A stretch of DNA of 64,000 nucleotides from Semisulcospira habei (taxonomy: Eukaryota; Mollusca; Gastropoda; Semisulcospiridae), in NCBI GenBank assembly GCA_036245525.1, contig BTPG01000005.1, positions 131,831,290-131,895,289 of the forward strand, in the 5' to 3' direction. This document shows positions 51,122-61,732 of this stretch, piece after piece. Under the pieces are notes generated by a model. The model saw only the letters and a program-made list of their open reading frames with translations, was not told where the DNA came from and made no database searches. Both the position numbers and the translations under genes were made by a program. How positions within the stretch are numbered: position 1 is the first letter of the stretch; the number at the start of each line of letters is the position of its first letter.

Positions 51122-54100
51122 ATGACGGACAATTCTCAAAACCCATCAGGCTCATCAAGCCCTGGCCTACGTAATGTGTTTCACACAACAAACTTGCCTA
51201 TATCTAATAGTAACAATGTCTATGAATCAATAGAAAACTCTTTTTCTGTCATACAAGATAATCTTCTTACAGGCAGTGTGAAGATTCAGATTGTTGCTAA
51301 AATAGAATTCACTAGAGTAGATGGTGAAGTGATTGTATCATATATATCAACAAGACAACACACAGTTAACACAAGAAGGGAATTAGAGAATGTGTTTAGA
51401 GACAGACTATTACCTGACTTTCTTGAAGCAATTGACAGAGCAAGAATGAAAGGGTCTGGCTGGCATGAAGGCCATGTGCATGAACTACAATTGAAACAGT
51501 CAAGGTATCATCCTATATTAGGTAAATCATGGTTACCACTGCCAACAGAGGTTGCAAACAAAAAGGCTGTAGTTAATATACAGAACAATTACCACTATTG
51601 TTTTATGTGGTGTGTGCTTGCTAAACTACACTTTGTAAAAATAAAACCTGAACGCGTATCTAACTACACCAAATTTGTAAATGAACTCAACTTCAGTGGC
51701 ATTGAGTTCCCTGTTAAAATAGAAGACATAGACTTGTTTGAAAAACTAAATCCTGGTATATCTGTGAATGTGTATGTGTGGGATAATGAGTCTGTTGACA
51801 AGTTACAACCTATTAGAGTATCACCACTGGCTCCAACATATGGTCAGTCAGAAGATAAGCATGTTGACATGTTGCTTATCGGCCCTGCCGGTGATGACAA
51901 TAACTTCCACTACATAATTATCAGAAATATGTCACGTCTAATTCATGGACATACAACAAAACACAATGGTAAACAAGAAGTGTGTAAAAGATGTTTACAA
52001 AGATTTTCTTCTATTGCAGTAGTGCACAAACATGTTTTACATTGTAGATCAGCTGATGACATACAAACTGTACTTAAGTATCCAGATCCTGGTAGTCAAG
52101 TGTGTTTTAAGAACTATGGGAATCAGCAAAAGCTGCCGTTTGTAGTGTATGCTGATTTTGAATCACTGGTAGTACCATATGAAGGTCCTGTTCCAGAATC
52201 ATTACCAAAGACTATAAAACTAAGTGACCAAGTGGTGTGTTCTTTCTGATATATTCTTGTTAGGTCAGATGGTCTTCATTCAGAACCCGTTATCTACAAG
52301 GGTGAAAATGCAGCTTGTCGGTTTTTAACAGAAATGAGACATCTGTATAGTCAGGTAGTACAGTATCTCACAACATGTCAAATGCCTTTGGTGATGACAG
52401 AAGAAGACAAACTAAAATTTTATACAGCTGTGACATATTGGATTTGTAAACAACCTTTAGGGGGTGATAAAGTTCGTGACCATGATCACATAACTGGACG
52501 TTACAGAGGTGCTGCACATAACAATTGTAACTTGTTATTAAAAACAGATCCAAAGACATATAAGCTACCAATCTTTTTCCACAATCTCAAAGGGTATGAT
52601 TCACATATTATCATGCAGGCTGTGGATGAGTCTTACAAAAAAAAATTAGTTGTATTGCCCAGACAACTGAAAAATACTTGACTTTTAGGCTGGACAACAA
52701 ATTAGTATTTTATGACTCCATGCAACATTTGTCTTTAGGATTGGCTAGTCTTGCAGAAGGACTGACTGAGTATCCAATAACGAGTAAATATTTTGAGCCA
52801 GAGTTGATTAAGAAAGGAGTGTATCCGTACGAGTACATTGATCACTGGGTTGTGTTTGAGGAAAGGAGACTGCCTCCAAAAGAGAAATTTTATTCTACAC
52901 TAACTGGCAAAGGTATTTCTGACTCTGATTACCAGCACGCACTTGATGCATGGGATAAATTAGGATGTCAAACGATTGGTGACTATCATGACCAGTACTT
53001 GAAAGCAGACGTTTGCTTGCTAGCAGACGTATTTGAAAGTTACCGTGAAAAGGGTTTGTTACACTACAGTCTTGACCCGGCTTGTTACATAACTAGTCCT
53101 GGCATGACATGGGATGCATTTTTGAAATCCAGTAAGATATTTATAGACCTGTTGTCTGATCGTACGATGGGTGAAATGGTGGAACACGGATTGAGGGGAG
53201 GGATAAGTATTGCAGCGAACAATTATGCAAAGGCAAATAATAAATATCTGGACAGTCATGGTGACCAGGGTTTTGACCGCTCAAGGTCAAGGTCATTCAT
53301 TACGTACTTGGACGCTAATAACCTTTACGGATTTGCGATGTGTGAATTATTGCCCCTGAAAAACTTTTGTCTGCATGATTTGTCACAGTATGACATAACA
53401 GACATAACAAACAGTATTATGAATCTTGACCGAAACGACGCGAAGGGTTGGATCTTTGAAGTAGACCTAGAGTACCCACACCATCTACATGATTACCACA
53501 ATGATTATCCATTAGCTGTTGAGAAAATGAGTATGACAGGGAAAAAAAGAAGACACCAAACTAGTACCAAATCTGAATGACAAATTCAATTACGTTTGCC
53601 ACTACCGCTTGTTGCAGTTTTACATCAGACACGGGTTAGTACTAAAGAAAGTTCACAGGGGTATTCAATTTGATCAAAGTGCTTTCATGAAAGATTACAT
53701 AATGAAGAACACAACCCTCCGTGCCAGAGACGGCAACACTGCATTTGACAAAGACTTCTTTAAGCTTATGAACAATGCCTGTTTTGGTAAGACGATGGAA
53801 AATCCTCATCACCGCAAAGATGTGAGATTAGTCACAACTGAATTGGGTGCAATTAAACTTACGGGTAAGCCACAGTACACAGGGTATAAAGAGTTTCATT
53901 CATCATTGTATGCTGTGTCACTCAAAAAAAAGATTGTCAAACTGGACAAGCCAGTATTCATTGGTATGGCAATTCTTGAGTTGTCAAAACTATTAATGCT
54001 TGAATTTTATTATGAATTCTTCAAACCAAAGTATCCTGAATGTCGTCTGCTATACACTGACACTGACTCTATGATCATTGACGTGTGTACTGAAGACTTT

Positions 54101-54619
54101 TATGAAGACATGAAAACAGAGTTACACATGTATGACACATCTGACTACCCTAAAGACCATCCGCTGTATAGCACACAAAACAAAAAAGTGCCTGGTAAGT
54201 TTAAGGATGAAATAAATGGTGTGCCTATAGTTGAGTACGTTGGACTGAGATCAAAAATGTATTCTATACTGCACCAAAAAGGTAGTTAGTCAAAAGCCAA
54301 AGGTATCAAGAAAACAGCAATAAAAAATAAAGACATTCGTCATGAGCATTACAAGCAAGTATTAGATGGTGCATTAATGCCTGATTATCCAAACAAGTCA
54401 CTGAGATCAAATAAACATAATCTTGAAATGATCCAAACACATAAAAAGTCACTTGCAATAGGGGATACAAAACGAGTGTTTTTCAGTAAGGAAAAAGCTT
54501 ATGCACCTGGTCATTACAGGCTTAAGTTATCTGAAGAAATAGCTGATGAACTGGTTGATGAATTAATTGATGAGTTAGTTACTGAAATGAGTAACGGTGT
54601 CTGGGGGAATAATCTGTAA
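51122..54619 (+). pseudogene. polB: Polinton protein-primed DNA polymerase B, element 2
   Basis: About 1165 codons from MTDNSQNPSG, uninterrupted by insertions. Motifs: finger CKRCLQRFSSIAVVHKH (about 51985); Exo I YADFESL (52147); RDHDHITGRYRG (52477); Exo II FFHNLKGYDSH (52576); YLKADVCLLADVFES (52999); Pol A LDANNLYGF (53309); Pol B KLMNNACFGKTMEN (53764); Pol C YTDTDSMIID (54055). Breaks: a TGA at 52247 where element 1 has Gly; the shared frame change at the nine-A run 52637-52645; an extra A near 53545 (seven A instead of six); a TAG at 54287 where element 1 has Gln. The 3' end overlaps the integrase gene tail to tail by 45 bp. Confidence 0.88.
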
Positions 54620-55269
54620 TTCTTCTCTGACAAATGCCCTCTGGGGTGCAGGGTCGTACAGGTAATATATTGTTGCGTCAGGACCGGGAATTATTTTTTT
54701 TATATTGTGTACAGACGTTGACCAGATGGGGTCTGTTGCCCTGCGCTTTACATCATTTTCAGCTTCCCCTGGTTGATATAAATATCTCACCTGTTTGGTA
54801 AATAAACTTGTATCTGGTGCTGGGGTTGATCCTGTTTTTGGCTCTGTAATTGTTTTCAATTTAATAGCATCAACAGGCTTTAAGCGCAAGCCATGGCCTT
54901 CGTTATTCATTGCTTTTATCACATGTGGTAATCTCTTAACCCACTCAGTGTTATGCGTGTCATGCATGAGTTCCTTAGAATACTGGTAACTGAAAAGTCT
55001 TTCTGATAACTGTTTTATCCAAACAGTAAGAACAAAAGGTCCATTTGATGTGTGTCATTTGGTGTTGTGTTTTCAAAATGAGGTCTTGTTATCTTTCTTG
55101 GAGCAGGGAGATATATCTGCCAAATTGCCTGTCTCTGTAACCATTGCTTGACCTGATTGAGTGATACATCTCCGCCCACAGCGGCATGTAATTTTTCAAT
55201 AGCTGTTTGCCCTTTCCAATAGCCTGATGGTGAGTAATATATTTTTGATAGTTTATTTTCGGCTGCCAT
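54575..55269 (-). pseudogene. Polinton integrase, element 2, catalytic core deleted
   Basis: Starts MAAENKLSKIYYSPSGYW at 55269, inside the end of gene I. The N-terminal zinc-binding-like region and WLQRQAIWQIYLPAPRKITR are intact and the first catalytic Asp (HQMDLLFL) remains. About 275 bp corresponding to 38062-38355 of element 1 are missing after it, near 55020-55040. The second Asp and the catalytic Glu are therefore gone. The C-terminal RYLYQPGEAENDVKRRATDP region follows intact. It cannot integrate; the deletion is not in element 1. Confidence 0.82.
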
Positions 55270-55687
55270 TTTTTCTAGCAATGAAAACTCCAGTAAAATA
55301 AACAAATGTCATTCCCACTAGAACAAAGATTATCTCTCCATTTCTTTGTTGTGTGCTTGGATTGTAATAGTCACTTAGTTTTGGTTTCGGGATAGACATG
55401 TCTTCACCTGTGACAAAATAGTATTCACGAATTGCTTCGTCTGTATTTGAAAACGTATGTTGTGCGTGGCCTTCAAGCCTCAATCTTTCATTAATTAAAT
55501 CAAGTTTCTCAATTCGCTGTTTTTCATAATCCTGTTGCACTTGAGCAAGTTTCTCAGACGCTTCATTGTGACGTTTCATTTCTTCTGCAGATTCCTCTCT
55601 ACCCATTTTTGAAAAGAGGTAGTTTGAGCCACTGAATGCCAGGGCGTTGACCATCGCGCCTCCCACAATAACAGCTAGTGTCGCCAT
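55253..55687 (-). CDS. Polinton gene I, two-span protein with coiled coil, element 2
   Basis: An intact 144-residue frame: N-terminal span (MATLAVIVGGAMVNALAFSG), a charged helix (residues 30-75, KQRIEKLDLINERLRLEG), a FSNTDEAIREYYFVTGED segment and a C-terminal span (IIFVLVGMTFVYFTGVFIARK). The last 17 bp overlap the integrase start. Both ends are hydrophobic, so a hairpin membrane topology is possible. Unknown function, conserved in element 1. Confidence 0.68.
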   Translation of the reverse strand: MATLAVIVGGAMVNALAFSGSNYLFSKMGREESAEEMKRHNEASEKLAQVQQDYEKQRIEKLDLINERLRLEGHAQHTFSNTDEAIREYYFVTGEDMSIPKPKLSDYYNPSTQQRNGEIIFVLVGMTFVYFTGVFIARKNGSRK

Positions 55688-55695
55688 ATTTTTAT

Positions 55696-55926
55696 TTACA
55701 TAGAAACATTTTCTGGAATAATTCCTTGCTTGACAAGAAAATCTTTTGTCGCAATTGATGCTGTAACAACTACAATTAGCTTAGCACTGTCTTAAAAATC
55801 TAATCTACTCAAGTCTGCTGATTTTATTTTGAGTAGACTTTTTCCCAGCATAGAATAAGCTACTGCTAGTCCACTGATTACGGCAGAGTGATAGACAAGG
55901 TTCATTATGTTCTTTGTGTCGCTCAT
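55696..55926 (-). pseudogene. Polinton gene H, small membrane protein, element 2, internal stop
   Basis: Starts MSDTKNIMNLVYHSAVISG at 55926, ends at 55696, 76 codons. A TAA replaces the Glu codon of element 1 (LDFEDSA) near 55790. It lacks the retroposon found in element 1 and so shows the empty site CTATGCTGGGAAAAAG. Confidence 0.6.
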
Positions 55927-55962
55927 TTTCTAAGGCAATAAAAATTAAAATAAATAAATTTA

Positions 55963-56429
55963 TTAGTGCATGATAAATGGGTCAACGGCTTTGGGTGTTA
56001 CTCGTAATGTGGCGACTTCTGGTTTTGTTTTTGGAGTGTCTGATTTTTTGGTCACTGTACGAGTCTGTGGTTTGTATTTTTTATATAATTGATAACCTAC
56101 ATAACCAAATCCGACAACAAATCCGGCAACTATATATTTTGTTGTTTGAGGTTCGGGGTCAGACTTAGTTGTTTGTCTCTCACTTTGATGTGGGTGTCCT
56201 GTCGGTGTTGGTCCTGACGGTAGTGACACTGGTCCTGACGGTGCTGACGGTGGTCAGTTACATGAGCCTTTTCTGTTTGCGCTTGAAGCTGTAATTTTTT
56301 TGGTCTGTTATATTCGGCTAATCTTTTACCAGCCTCAACCCTGCCTGGACTTTTAGCCTTAGTCACAGTTTGAACCTGCGTCAAAACTGGGGTGGGGTTC
56401 GGTTGTGGAGTCGTCTGGGTATCGTCCAT
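55963..56429 (-). pseudogene. Polinton gene G, single-span membrane protein, element 2, frame break
   Basis: Starts MDDTQTTPQPNPTP at 56429 within gene F. A frame break near 56245-56255 (in a Pro-rich CGGTGCTGACGGTGG-like repeat) separates the basic N-terminal part from the span YIVAGFVVGFGYVGYQLY and the basic C-terminal part. The intact form is in element 1 (36311-36760). Confidence 0.62.
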
Positions 56430-56886
56430 TTTCTTCTGCAGTAAAATTTATTTTTGAGAAATCAATATGACTCCCGGTAACAAGAAGGGTTACGACAGGA
56501 GCAAGGTAATTTCCAAACTTGTAAAACATGACGCATGCTAATTTACCAACTGAACTTGAAACAATAGGGTTGCTTTCAAGGTCGTGTGATAGACTGTCAC
56601 TATCCACAGGAAGAAAGTGACTCACTGCTTTTGTGTATAGGCATACAAGTGATCGACTCAAATCACGTGTCATTAGTGAGGCAATGTGGTTTTCATATTT
56701 TGAATGAAGCTTGATTAGTTCGTCAGCGGTTAGAGATTCAATATCCTCTGTCATGTATTGTTTCCCGAGATAAGTCTTTGACTTGCCTGAGACAATCACA
56801 GACAAAAGACGCTGTTTCTTAGAGTCTAAGTCTTTGTTTTCTACCGCATTGATATCATTCAATACAAGGAGTTCATCTTGGTTCAT
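56359..56886 (-). CDS. Polinton gene F, conserved protein of unknown function, element 2
   Basis: An intact 175-residue frame starting MNQDELLVLNDI. LTADELIKLHSKYENHIAS and SVGKLACVMFYKFGNYLAP are conserved with element 1. It overlaps gene G at its 3' end by 71 bp and lies 27 bp from gene S. No known motif. Confidence 0.66.
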   Translation of the reverse strand: MNQDELLVLNDINAVENKDLDSKKQRLLSVIVSGKSKTYLGKQYMTEDIESLTADELIKLHSKYENHIASLMTRDLSRSLVCLYTKAVSHFLPVDSDSLSHDLESNPIVSSSVGKLACVMFYKFGNYLAPVVTLLVTGSHIDFSKINFTAEENGRYPDDSTTEPHPSFDAGSNCD

Positions 56887-56913
56887 TTATAATGTAATTA
56901 AAAAATAATAATG

Positions 56914-57261
56914 TTAACTCTGCTTGCTCACCTTGTGTAATACCACTTTATTAACTGTAACACTGTCAATATAAACATTTAGTTTGCGTAGTTGTTTAAA
57001 TATGCTATAACAAATTTCCCCTAACCAACCATATTTGGTATCATCAACTTTAAAAGTAGGTGTCTTTAAATCAACTGTCATGCGCTCCACATGTGGATGC
57101 TCATCGACATAATCCAAAGTCACATTATATGTAGCATATATTTTTGATGGTGCTGAAAGGCTTATGTAAGTCTGTTTGGGTGATATTAAGTCAGTAAAGT
57201 GCATAACATCTTTGAAACAGTGTGAGATATCAAGCACCTGTATGATTTGTCCGTCTGTCAT
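56914..57261 (-). CDS. Polinton gene S, small conserved protein, element 2
   Basis: The start is chosen at MTDGQIIQVLDISHCF (57261), which aligns with element 1; a longer in-frame start overlaps the ATPase and is not conserved. 115 residues with SAPSKIYATYNVTLDY and IYDSVTVNKVVLH-like C-terminal strand. Close to the ATPase (26 bp). Function unknown. Confidence 0.6.
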   Translation of the reverse strand: MTDGQIIQVLDISHCFKDVMHFTDLISPKQTYISLSAPSKIYATYNVTLDYVDEHPHVERMTVDLKTPTFKVDDTKYGWLGEICYSIFKQLRKLNVYIDSVTVNKVVLHKVSKQS

Positions 57262-57287
57262 TTTTATTAGACAAACAAAAGAATAAA

Positions 57288-57892
57288 TTAATTTACTAAC
57301 CCACACCCTGTGGGCTGATCTGTCTTTAAAATAAGCTTTAGATGCTTAGTTGATTTCAGTTTATTTTTTACATCATCCCGTTCATGCTTATTTGGGATGA
57401 CATCATTTTCTCTGAGACAGTCTTCAAAGCTGTCACGGTCCTTGCAGTAAAACAAACAGATAAACTTTAACTGTTCACGAAAATCTTTCAGTACTGCATT
57501 ATATTTCTGAGTGAGAATCCATACACTGATGTTTGCATGTCTGCCACTGAAAGCAAGTTCTGCTAGAGTGTTTCTCTTCTTGACAATGTCTTTCTCTGCA
57601 GAACAGTCATCAACAATAAACAATGTTGTCTGTCCTTCAAATTGCTTGTAAAAATATTGTAGGTAGTCATTCAGTTTTTTCTCAGGGTCAATATGTTGCT
57701 GTCAGTCCAAATGAATAAACAGTTGTGATAAGCTTTGTTGTGTTTGATTGTTGGACAAAATATTACAATGTTTTCAAAATGGTGGATGTATCTTGTTTGT
57801 AATAGATCAAGTACAAATTCAGTTTTACCACACCCTGTCGCACCACAAAACAATCCACAGTGTGGATCGAGTGTCATTAAGCCCCGGTTCAT
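57288..57892 (-). pseudogene. Polinton packaging ATPase (FtsK/HerA-A32 type), element 2, one frame break
   Basis: Starts MNRGLMTLDPHCGLF at 57892. Walker A CGATGCGKTEF; Walker B MFIVDDCSAE; SVWILTQKYN; C-terminal end KTDQPTGCGLVN intact. A 7-bp deletion near 57687-57690 (where element 1 has GGTCGACTAAATAGATG) disrupts the frame after about 68 codons. The break site differs from that in element 1, so the two copies were inactivated independently. It lies 19 bp from the major capsid gene, in the same direction. Confidence 0.85.
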
Positions 57893-57911
57893 TTTAATAC
57901 ACAATATAATT

Positions 57912-59195
57912 TTAATATATGTGTCCACTTAGTCTGCTTTCTGCAATATTGAGTTGTGCATCATATATCAGGTACAAATATATGTTTATTGCTGCAGCAG
58001 TTTCAACCTTCTTTTGTATCTGAATTGTTATTCCATCACTGCCGTTCTCAACAGTTCGACCTGACCCATGAAGATAGTCGTCATCTGTACTACGAAGGTC
58101 TAGCCACAGTGCATACTTGTTTGTAAGGTATTGTCCGATCCTAACGTCATACAGATGTAAATCTTTGCACACAATGTTTGCTTGTTTATCTCTAATCCTT
58201 CCACCCGCAAAATACTTTGTGATCTCATCGTAGTGTTGATAAGGTAACATTCCAGATGCATACACTTGATTAGGGCGGCCTTCGATTGTGCAAGACAAAT
58301 GTGTAATCTTTGGATTGTAGAATTTTTCTGAATCCTTTTTGTATGGAGCTGCTGGTTCAACAAACAACATAAGAATACCTTTCAGTGACCTGGCAGGTGT
58401 GTTCAAGTTTATGTTCCACATTGGGTCGCTCTTGTCTTTTTGCATTAAACTATGTCTAATCACCCTGTCATAATAAATTGGCAGTCTTGACTGATATTGA
58501 TTTTGTATGAGTCTGGCTAATTCAGTGTGTGTGACAATTTCATATTCCAAGGAGATGTTAGAGATCTTATATGTTGCACTAAGATCAGATGATTTAATAA
58601 CTTTGGAGTAGTCATTGAAGGTTAGTTCAAAACTCAGACGGTCATTCAGTGCCCCTTGGTAATAAGGTAAATGCGCTGTTAGGATTTCAAACTCAAGTGG
58701 AATGTAAAATCTGGTTCCATATGTTTCTGCCATTATAACGTCATTGGCTGCTGATGTTGATTTATCTCCAGCATTGATTCGAAGTTTACCAATATTATCT
58801 GGCTGTATGCCTTGATAAATACGGTCCTCTCGTTCTTCTCTTGTGAGCCAAAGGTCTTTGTAACAGTAGAATACATCTGAGTCGTCAAGACTAAACAATT
58901 CCTGTCCTTCAAGTTTTACTTTAATAGTTTTAACAATTGCTCTGCCAAGATTGTCAACCAGTGTTCTGTTCACATCTGCGTCTGATGATAGTTCAATATT
59001 AAATGCTAGGCGTGCAGTGCCAGGAACAATAACGTCACTGGGCCCTAGGTTTGGAAACTTGACTGTAAGTGTTTGGTTCTGGTCTATGGTACTAGGATTT
59101 TTTGTGATGACGATTGATTGTCTAATGGCCTTAACACCTAGGGGCTCACGTAGTTTTCTGTATGGGTCTAACTTTGATCCGTAAGACTGTGTCAT
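57912..59195 (-). CDS. Polinton major capsid protein (double jelly-roll), element 2
   Basis: An intact frame of about 427 residues from MTQSYGSKLDPYRKL (59195). Same segments as in element 1: FPNLGPSDVIVPGTARLAF, LPYYQGALNDRLSFEL, then SLKGILMLFVEP and a C-terminal INIYLYLIYDAQLNIAE strand. Length and strand pattern fit Polinton capsid proteins, at the short end. Here it follows the ATPase directly, whereas in element 1 the two lie at opposite ends. Confidence 0.73.
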   Translation of the reverse strand: MTQSYGSKLDPYRKLREPLGVKAIRQSIVITKNPSTIDQNQTLTVKFPNLGPSDVIVPGTARLAFNIELSSDADVNRTLVDNLGRAIVKTIKVKLEGQELFSLDDSDVFYCYKDLWLTREEREDRIYQGIQPDNIGKLRINAGDKSTSAANDVIMAETYGTRFYIPLEFEILTAHLPYYQGALNDRLSFELTFNDYSKVIKSSDLSATYKISNISLEYEIVTHTELARLIQNQYQSRLPIYYDRVIRHSLMQKDKSDPMWNINLNTPARSLKGILMLFVEPAAPYKKDSEKFYNPKITHLSCTIEGRPNQVYASGMLPYQHYDEITKYFAGGRIRDKQANIVCKDLHLYDVRIGQYLTNKYALWLDLRSTDDDYLHGSGRTVENGSDGITIQIQKKVETAAAINIYLYLIYDAQLNIAESRLSGHIY

Positions 59196-59235
59196 TTTTA
59201 TTATGCACAATAAAAAATAATAAATTAATAAAACA

Positions 59236-60471
59236 ATGGCAGCAGGAGGATTTAATCATGAAGATTTTGAAATGGATGACATGAATGTCTCAGATACCAG
59301 TATCACAGATATGACTGGAATGGTAACTGCTTCTAGTATGTATCACGAATTGCTAAAAGATAAAGTAAACTCATTTTATGTCAGTGTTGGTGTTCACCCA
59401 GATGTTTTGGATCCTAATCAGTTTGAATATGATAAAGGTCACTTATTTGTAAATACAGACAGAGGGAAAATAAATCTAACACATAAAAATAATCCTTCTA
59501 AGTTTAGAGCTTTAAGTACAATTAAAGGTGAAGTCGGTGGTAACTCTGGGTTGGCAAGGTACCTTGGAATTGGAGGGTCTCCTGTACCCCCAAGACTTGT
59601 TAGTGCGCTTCATGACACGCAAACAAAGTTGCCAACAGGGCAAGAGATTGAAATGGCACCAGTAACAAGCCTACCAGAAATAGCAAACACGGTGATACAA
59701 GAAACCTCATTTACTGAAAGACAAATAAATGATGCTATGAAAACAATAGATGACCCACCTTTGTCAATGAGGGAGATTATGGGTTTGGATAAATCACTGC
59801 AGACAATAAGAGGTGAGATGGTAAATAATGTAGCCAAACTAGGTGAGCTTGATAAACACATAGAACGTGAAAAAGAGAAACTGGCTACAGCAGGCAATGG
59901 GAATCTTGACACAGAAATGAAAGAAAGAATCCAACACAGATTAAATGATTTGCAGATAGAAAGATCTGGACGGTTAGAAGTGATTAGTATTGGGAGACAA
60001 AAAATGAAAACACAAGTTAACAGGATTAGGGAAACTATTCAGAAAATACTTCACGAAGATACACCTCTGGCTGAAAGACTTAAAACACTTTTCAGAGAAC
60101 AGGGTATCACAATTGCCAGTTTAATTACTGCTCTTGGATTTATTATTAGTACTGTTGTGTTAGCTGTCTCCGGGGGTGGTGGTGGTGGGGGTGGTAGTCC
60201 AACCCCGGCACCGCCAGTCCCAGCACCACCAACAGACCCAAAAGATTTACAGTCATGGGTAAAGAAACAACTGTCTCACATATCAGACTTGCTTAAGAAA
60301 TTGGCGCTGAAAGCAATGGACGCTTTGCCTGGTATAATTGGCACTGTTGTCAGTTGGCTTATTAGTACTGCAGCGAAGGTAGTTGGGTTTATGGCAGAAC
60401 ATGTGTGGGTCTTTTTGGTGACAGTAGGAGGATTGATGGTGGGTTATTTAATGAAACAGATAAAGAAGTAA
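59236..60471 (+). CDS. Polinton gene A, coiled-coil membrane protein, element 2
   Basis: An intact 411-residue protein starting MAAGGFNHEDFEMDDM. An acidic N-terminus is followed by a conserved SSMYHELLKDKVNSFY segment, a long Glu/Lys-rich coiled-coil region (about residues 190-280), a first span (ITALGFIISTVVLAV, near 300), a Gly/Pro linker (near 315-335), an amphipathic LSHISDLLKKLALKAMDAL helix and a second long hydrophobic region to the end (VWVFLVTVGGLMVGYLM). It ends in basic residues and overlaps gene B by 24 bp. Function unknown; a virion membrane-interacting protein is a guess from its layout. Confidence 0.7.
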   Translation: MAAGGFNHEDFEMDDMNVSDTSITDMTGMVTASSMYHELLKDKVNSFYVSVGVHPDVLDPNQFEYDKGHLFVNTDRGKINLTHKNNPSKFRALSTIKGEVGGNSGLARYLGIGGSPVPPRLVSALHDTQTKLPTGQEIEMAPVTSLPEIANTVIQETSFTERQINDAMKTIDDPPLSMREIMGLDKSLQTIRGEMVNNVAKLGELDKHIEREKEKLATAGNGNLDTEMKERIQHRLNDLQIERSGRLEVISIGRQKMKTQVNRIRETIQKILHEDTPLAERLKTLFREQGITIASLITALGFIISTVVLAVSGGGGGGGGSPTPAPPVPAPPTDPKDLQSWVKKQLSHISDLLKKLALKAMDALPGIIGTVVSWLISTAAKVVGFMAEHVWVFLVTVGGLMVGYLMKQIKK

Positions 60472-61708
60472 TACTCCTAATCCAGTGAGTCCTATTACCA
60501 ATGCAGTTCTCTCAGACTCATGTTTGTCAAGGGATGGTGTTGGTGTAGGGGTTACTGGCATTACTGTCTGTATGTGTTCCTGTGCCAGGGCCGGGGCCGG
60601 GGGTGTTACCATCTGTAATGATTTTAATGACCGTACATGTGTGGTTGTGGCCCCCAAGTTTACAGATTGATTGAGACCTAATTTCTGGTCACTACCAGCA
60701 ACAACTATTTCATTATTATAATTTGTTATTGTACCCATTTGAAGTTGAAGGTCAGATGGTAACATGTATAATCCAGTGCCAACTACAAAGTCAACTTTCG
60801 ATCTGGCATATCTGAGTACGTCTTGGTAGCATTGTATGCTAGATGGGAGATCGACTGTTGAATTAATTGAATCTTCTAGTTTAGCGAGAAATTGTTTTTG
60901 TGCTTCAAATTTTCCACTTCCATTCAAAATGTTTGATTTTGTTAATGATTGTGCACCTAGTAAACACCAGACATATGTTCTGATAGACTCATTTACGCGC
61001 TCGACTACTGCTTGAGTAAACCCGTCACTCTTGTCTAAGATAAATGTGGTCCATGCATTAGACTGTTTCTGTTCTATTGAGCCTATCCAGACTTCAGATT
61101 TTGATGAGAATGAAGTGTAACCAGGGTAGTAATCTTGAGGGTTATTGTCTGTGACTCATAGCGTAATACAATGTACCCATACCGTTGTGATCATCAAGTT
61201 TTTGTGTGAAGTCATACTTGGGGCTGATGTTAAATTCATTACAGATGCGTTCAAATGCTTTCATATCCATGGGGTTGTTAAACCTGTTGAAACTGGATTC
61301 ACTTGGTAATGGTGTATGCAGTTCTGACAGTATACGTCTAAGCTGGTAGTAAGTGTGAAAACGATACACAGACCTAATCAGTTTGTTTGAGTGATTCAAA
61401 TGGTCTGTAAATGAAACACCACAGCCTGTAGTAGAACATAGTATAGCAAAGTTGAGTTGGTTTTGAAACATCTGTAGTGGACTTGAAGACCACTTTCTTG
61501 CAGTAGAGTCATCTGTTATTGGAGGGTTTAGGTAATGATCAAACGGATTTGGTACTTTGACTTGGAATAAATCTTGTTCAGACACAGCTATATCAAGCTG
61601 ATTTAGTTGAATTATTTTCTGTTCATAAGTAGGTGCCACATTATATTTGGCATCCACATTAAATTGAAATGTGTTTGTAGTGGTAATGGTTGGTGATTTA
61701 AATTCCAT
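60448..61708 (-). pseudogene. Polinton gene B, element 2, central frame break
   Basis: Starts MEFKSPTITTTNTFQFNV at 61708; 188 codons are open to 61142, then a 1-nt change after AMSHRQ shifts the frame. The remainder (60927-60448 and the broken 61141-60928) keeps SIEQKQSNAWTTF and the C-terminal anchor LVIGLTGLGVLLLYLF. The Pro/Thr-rich stretch is shorter than in element 1. Total about 420 codons. The start is 24 bp from gene C, divergent. Confidence 0.7.
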
Positions 61709-61732
61709 CCTTTTTTATATGAGATAATAAAA

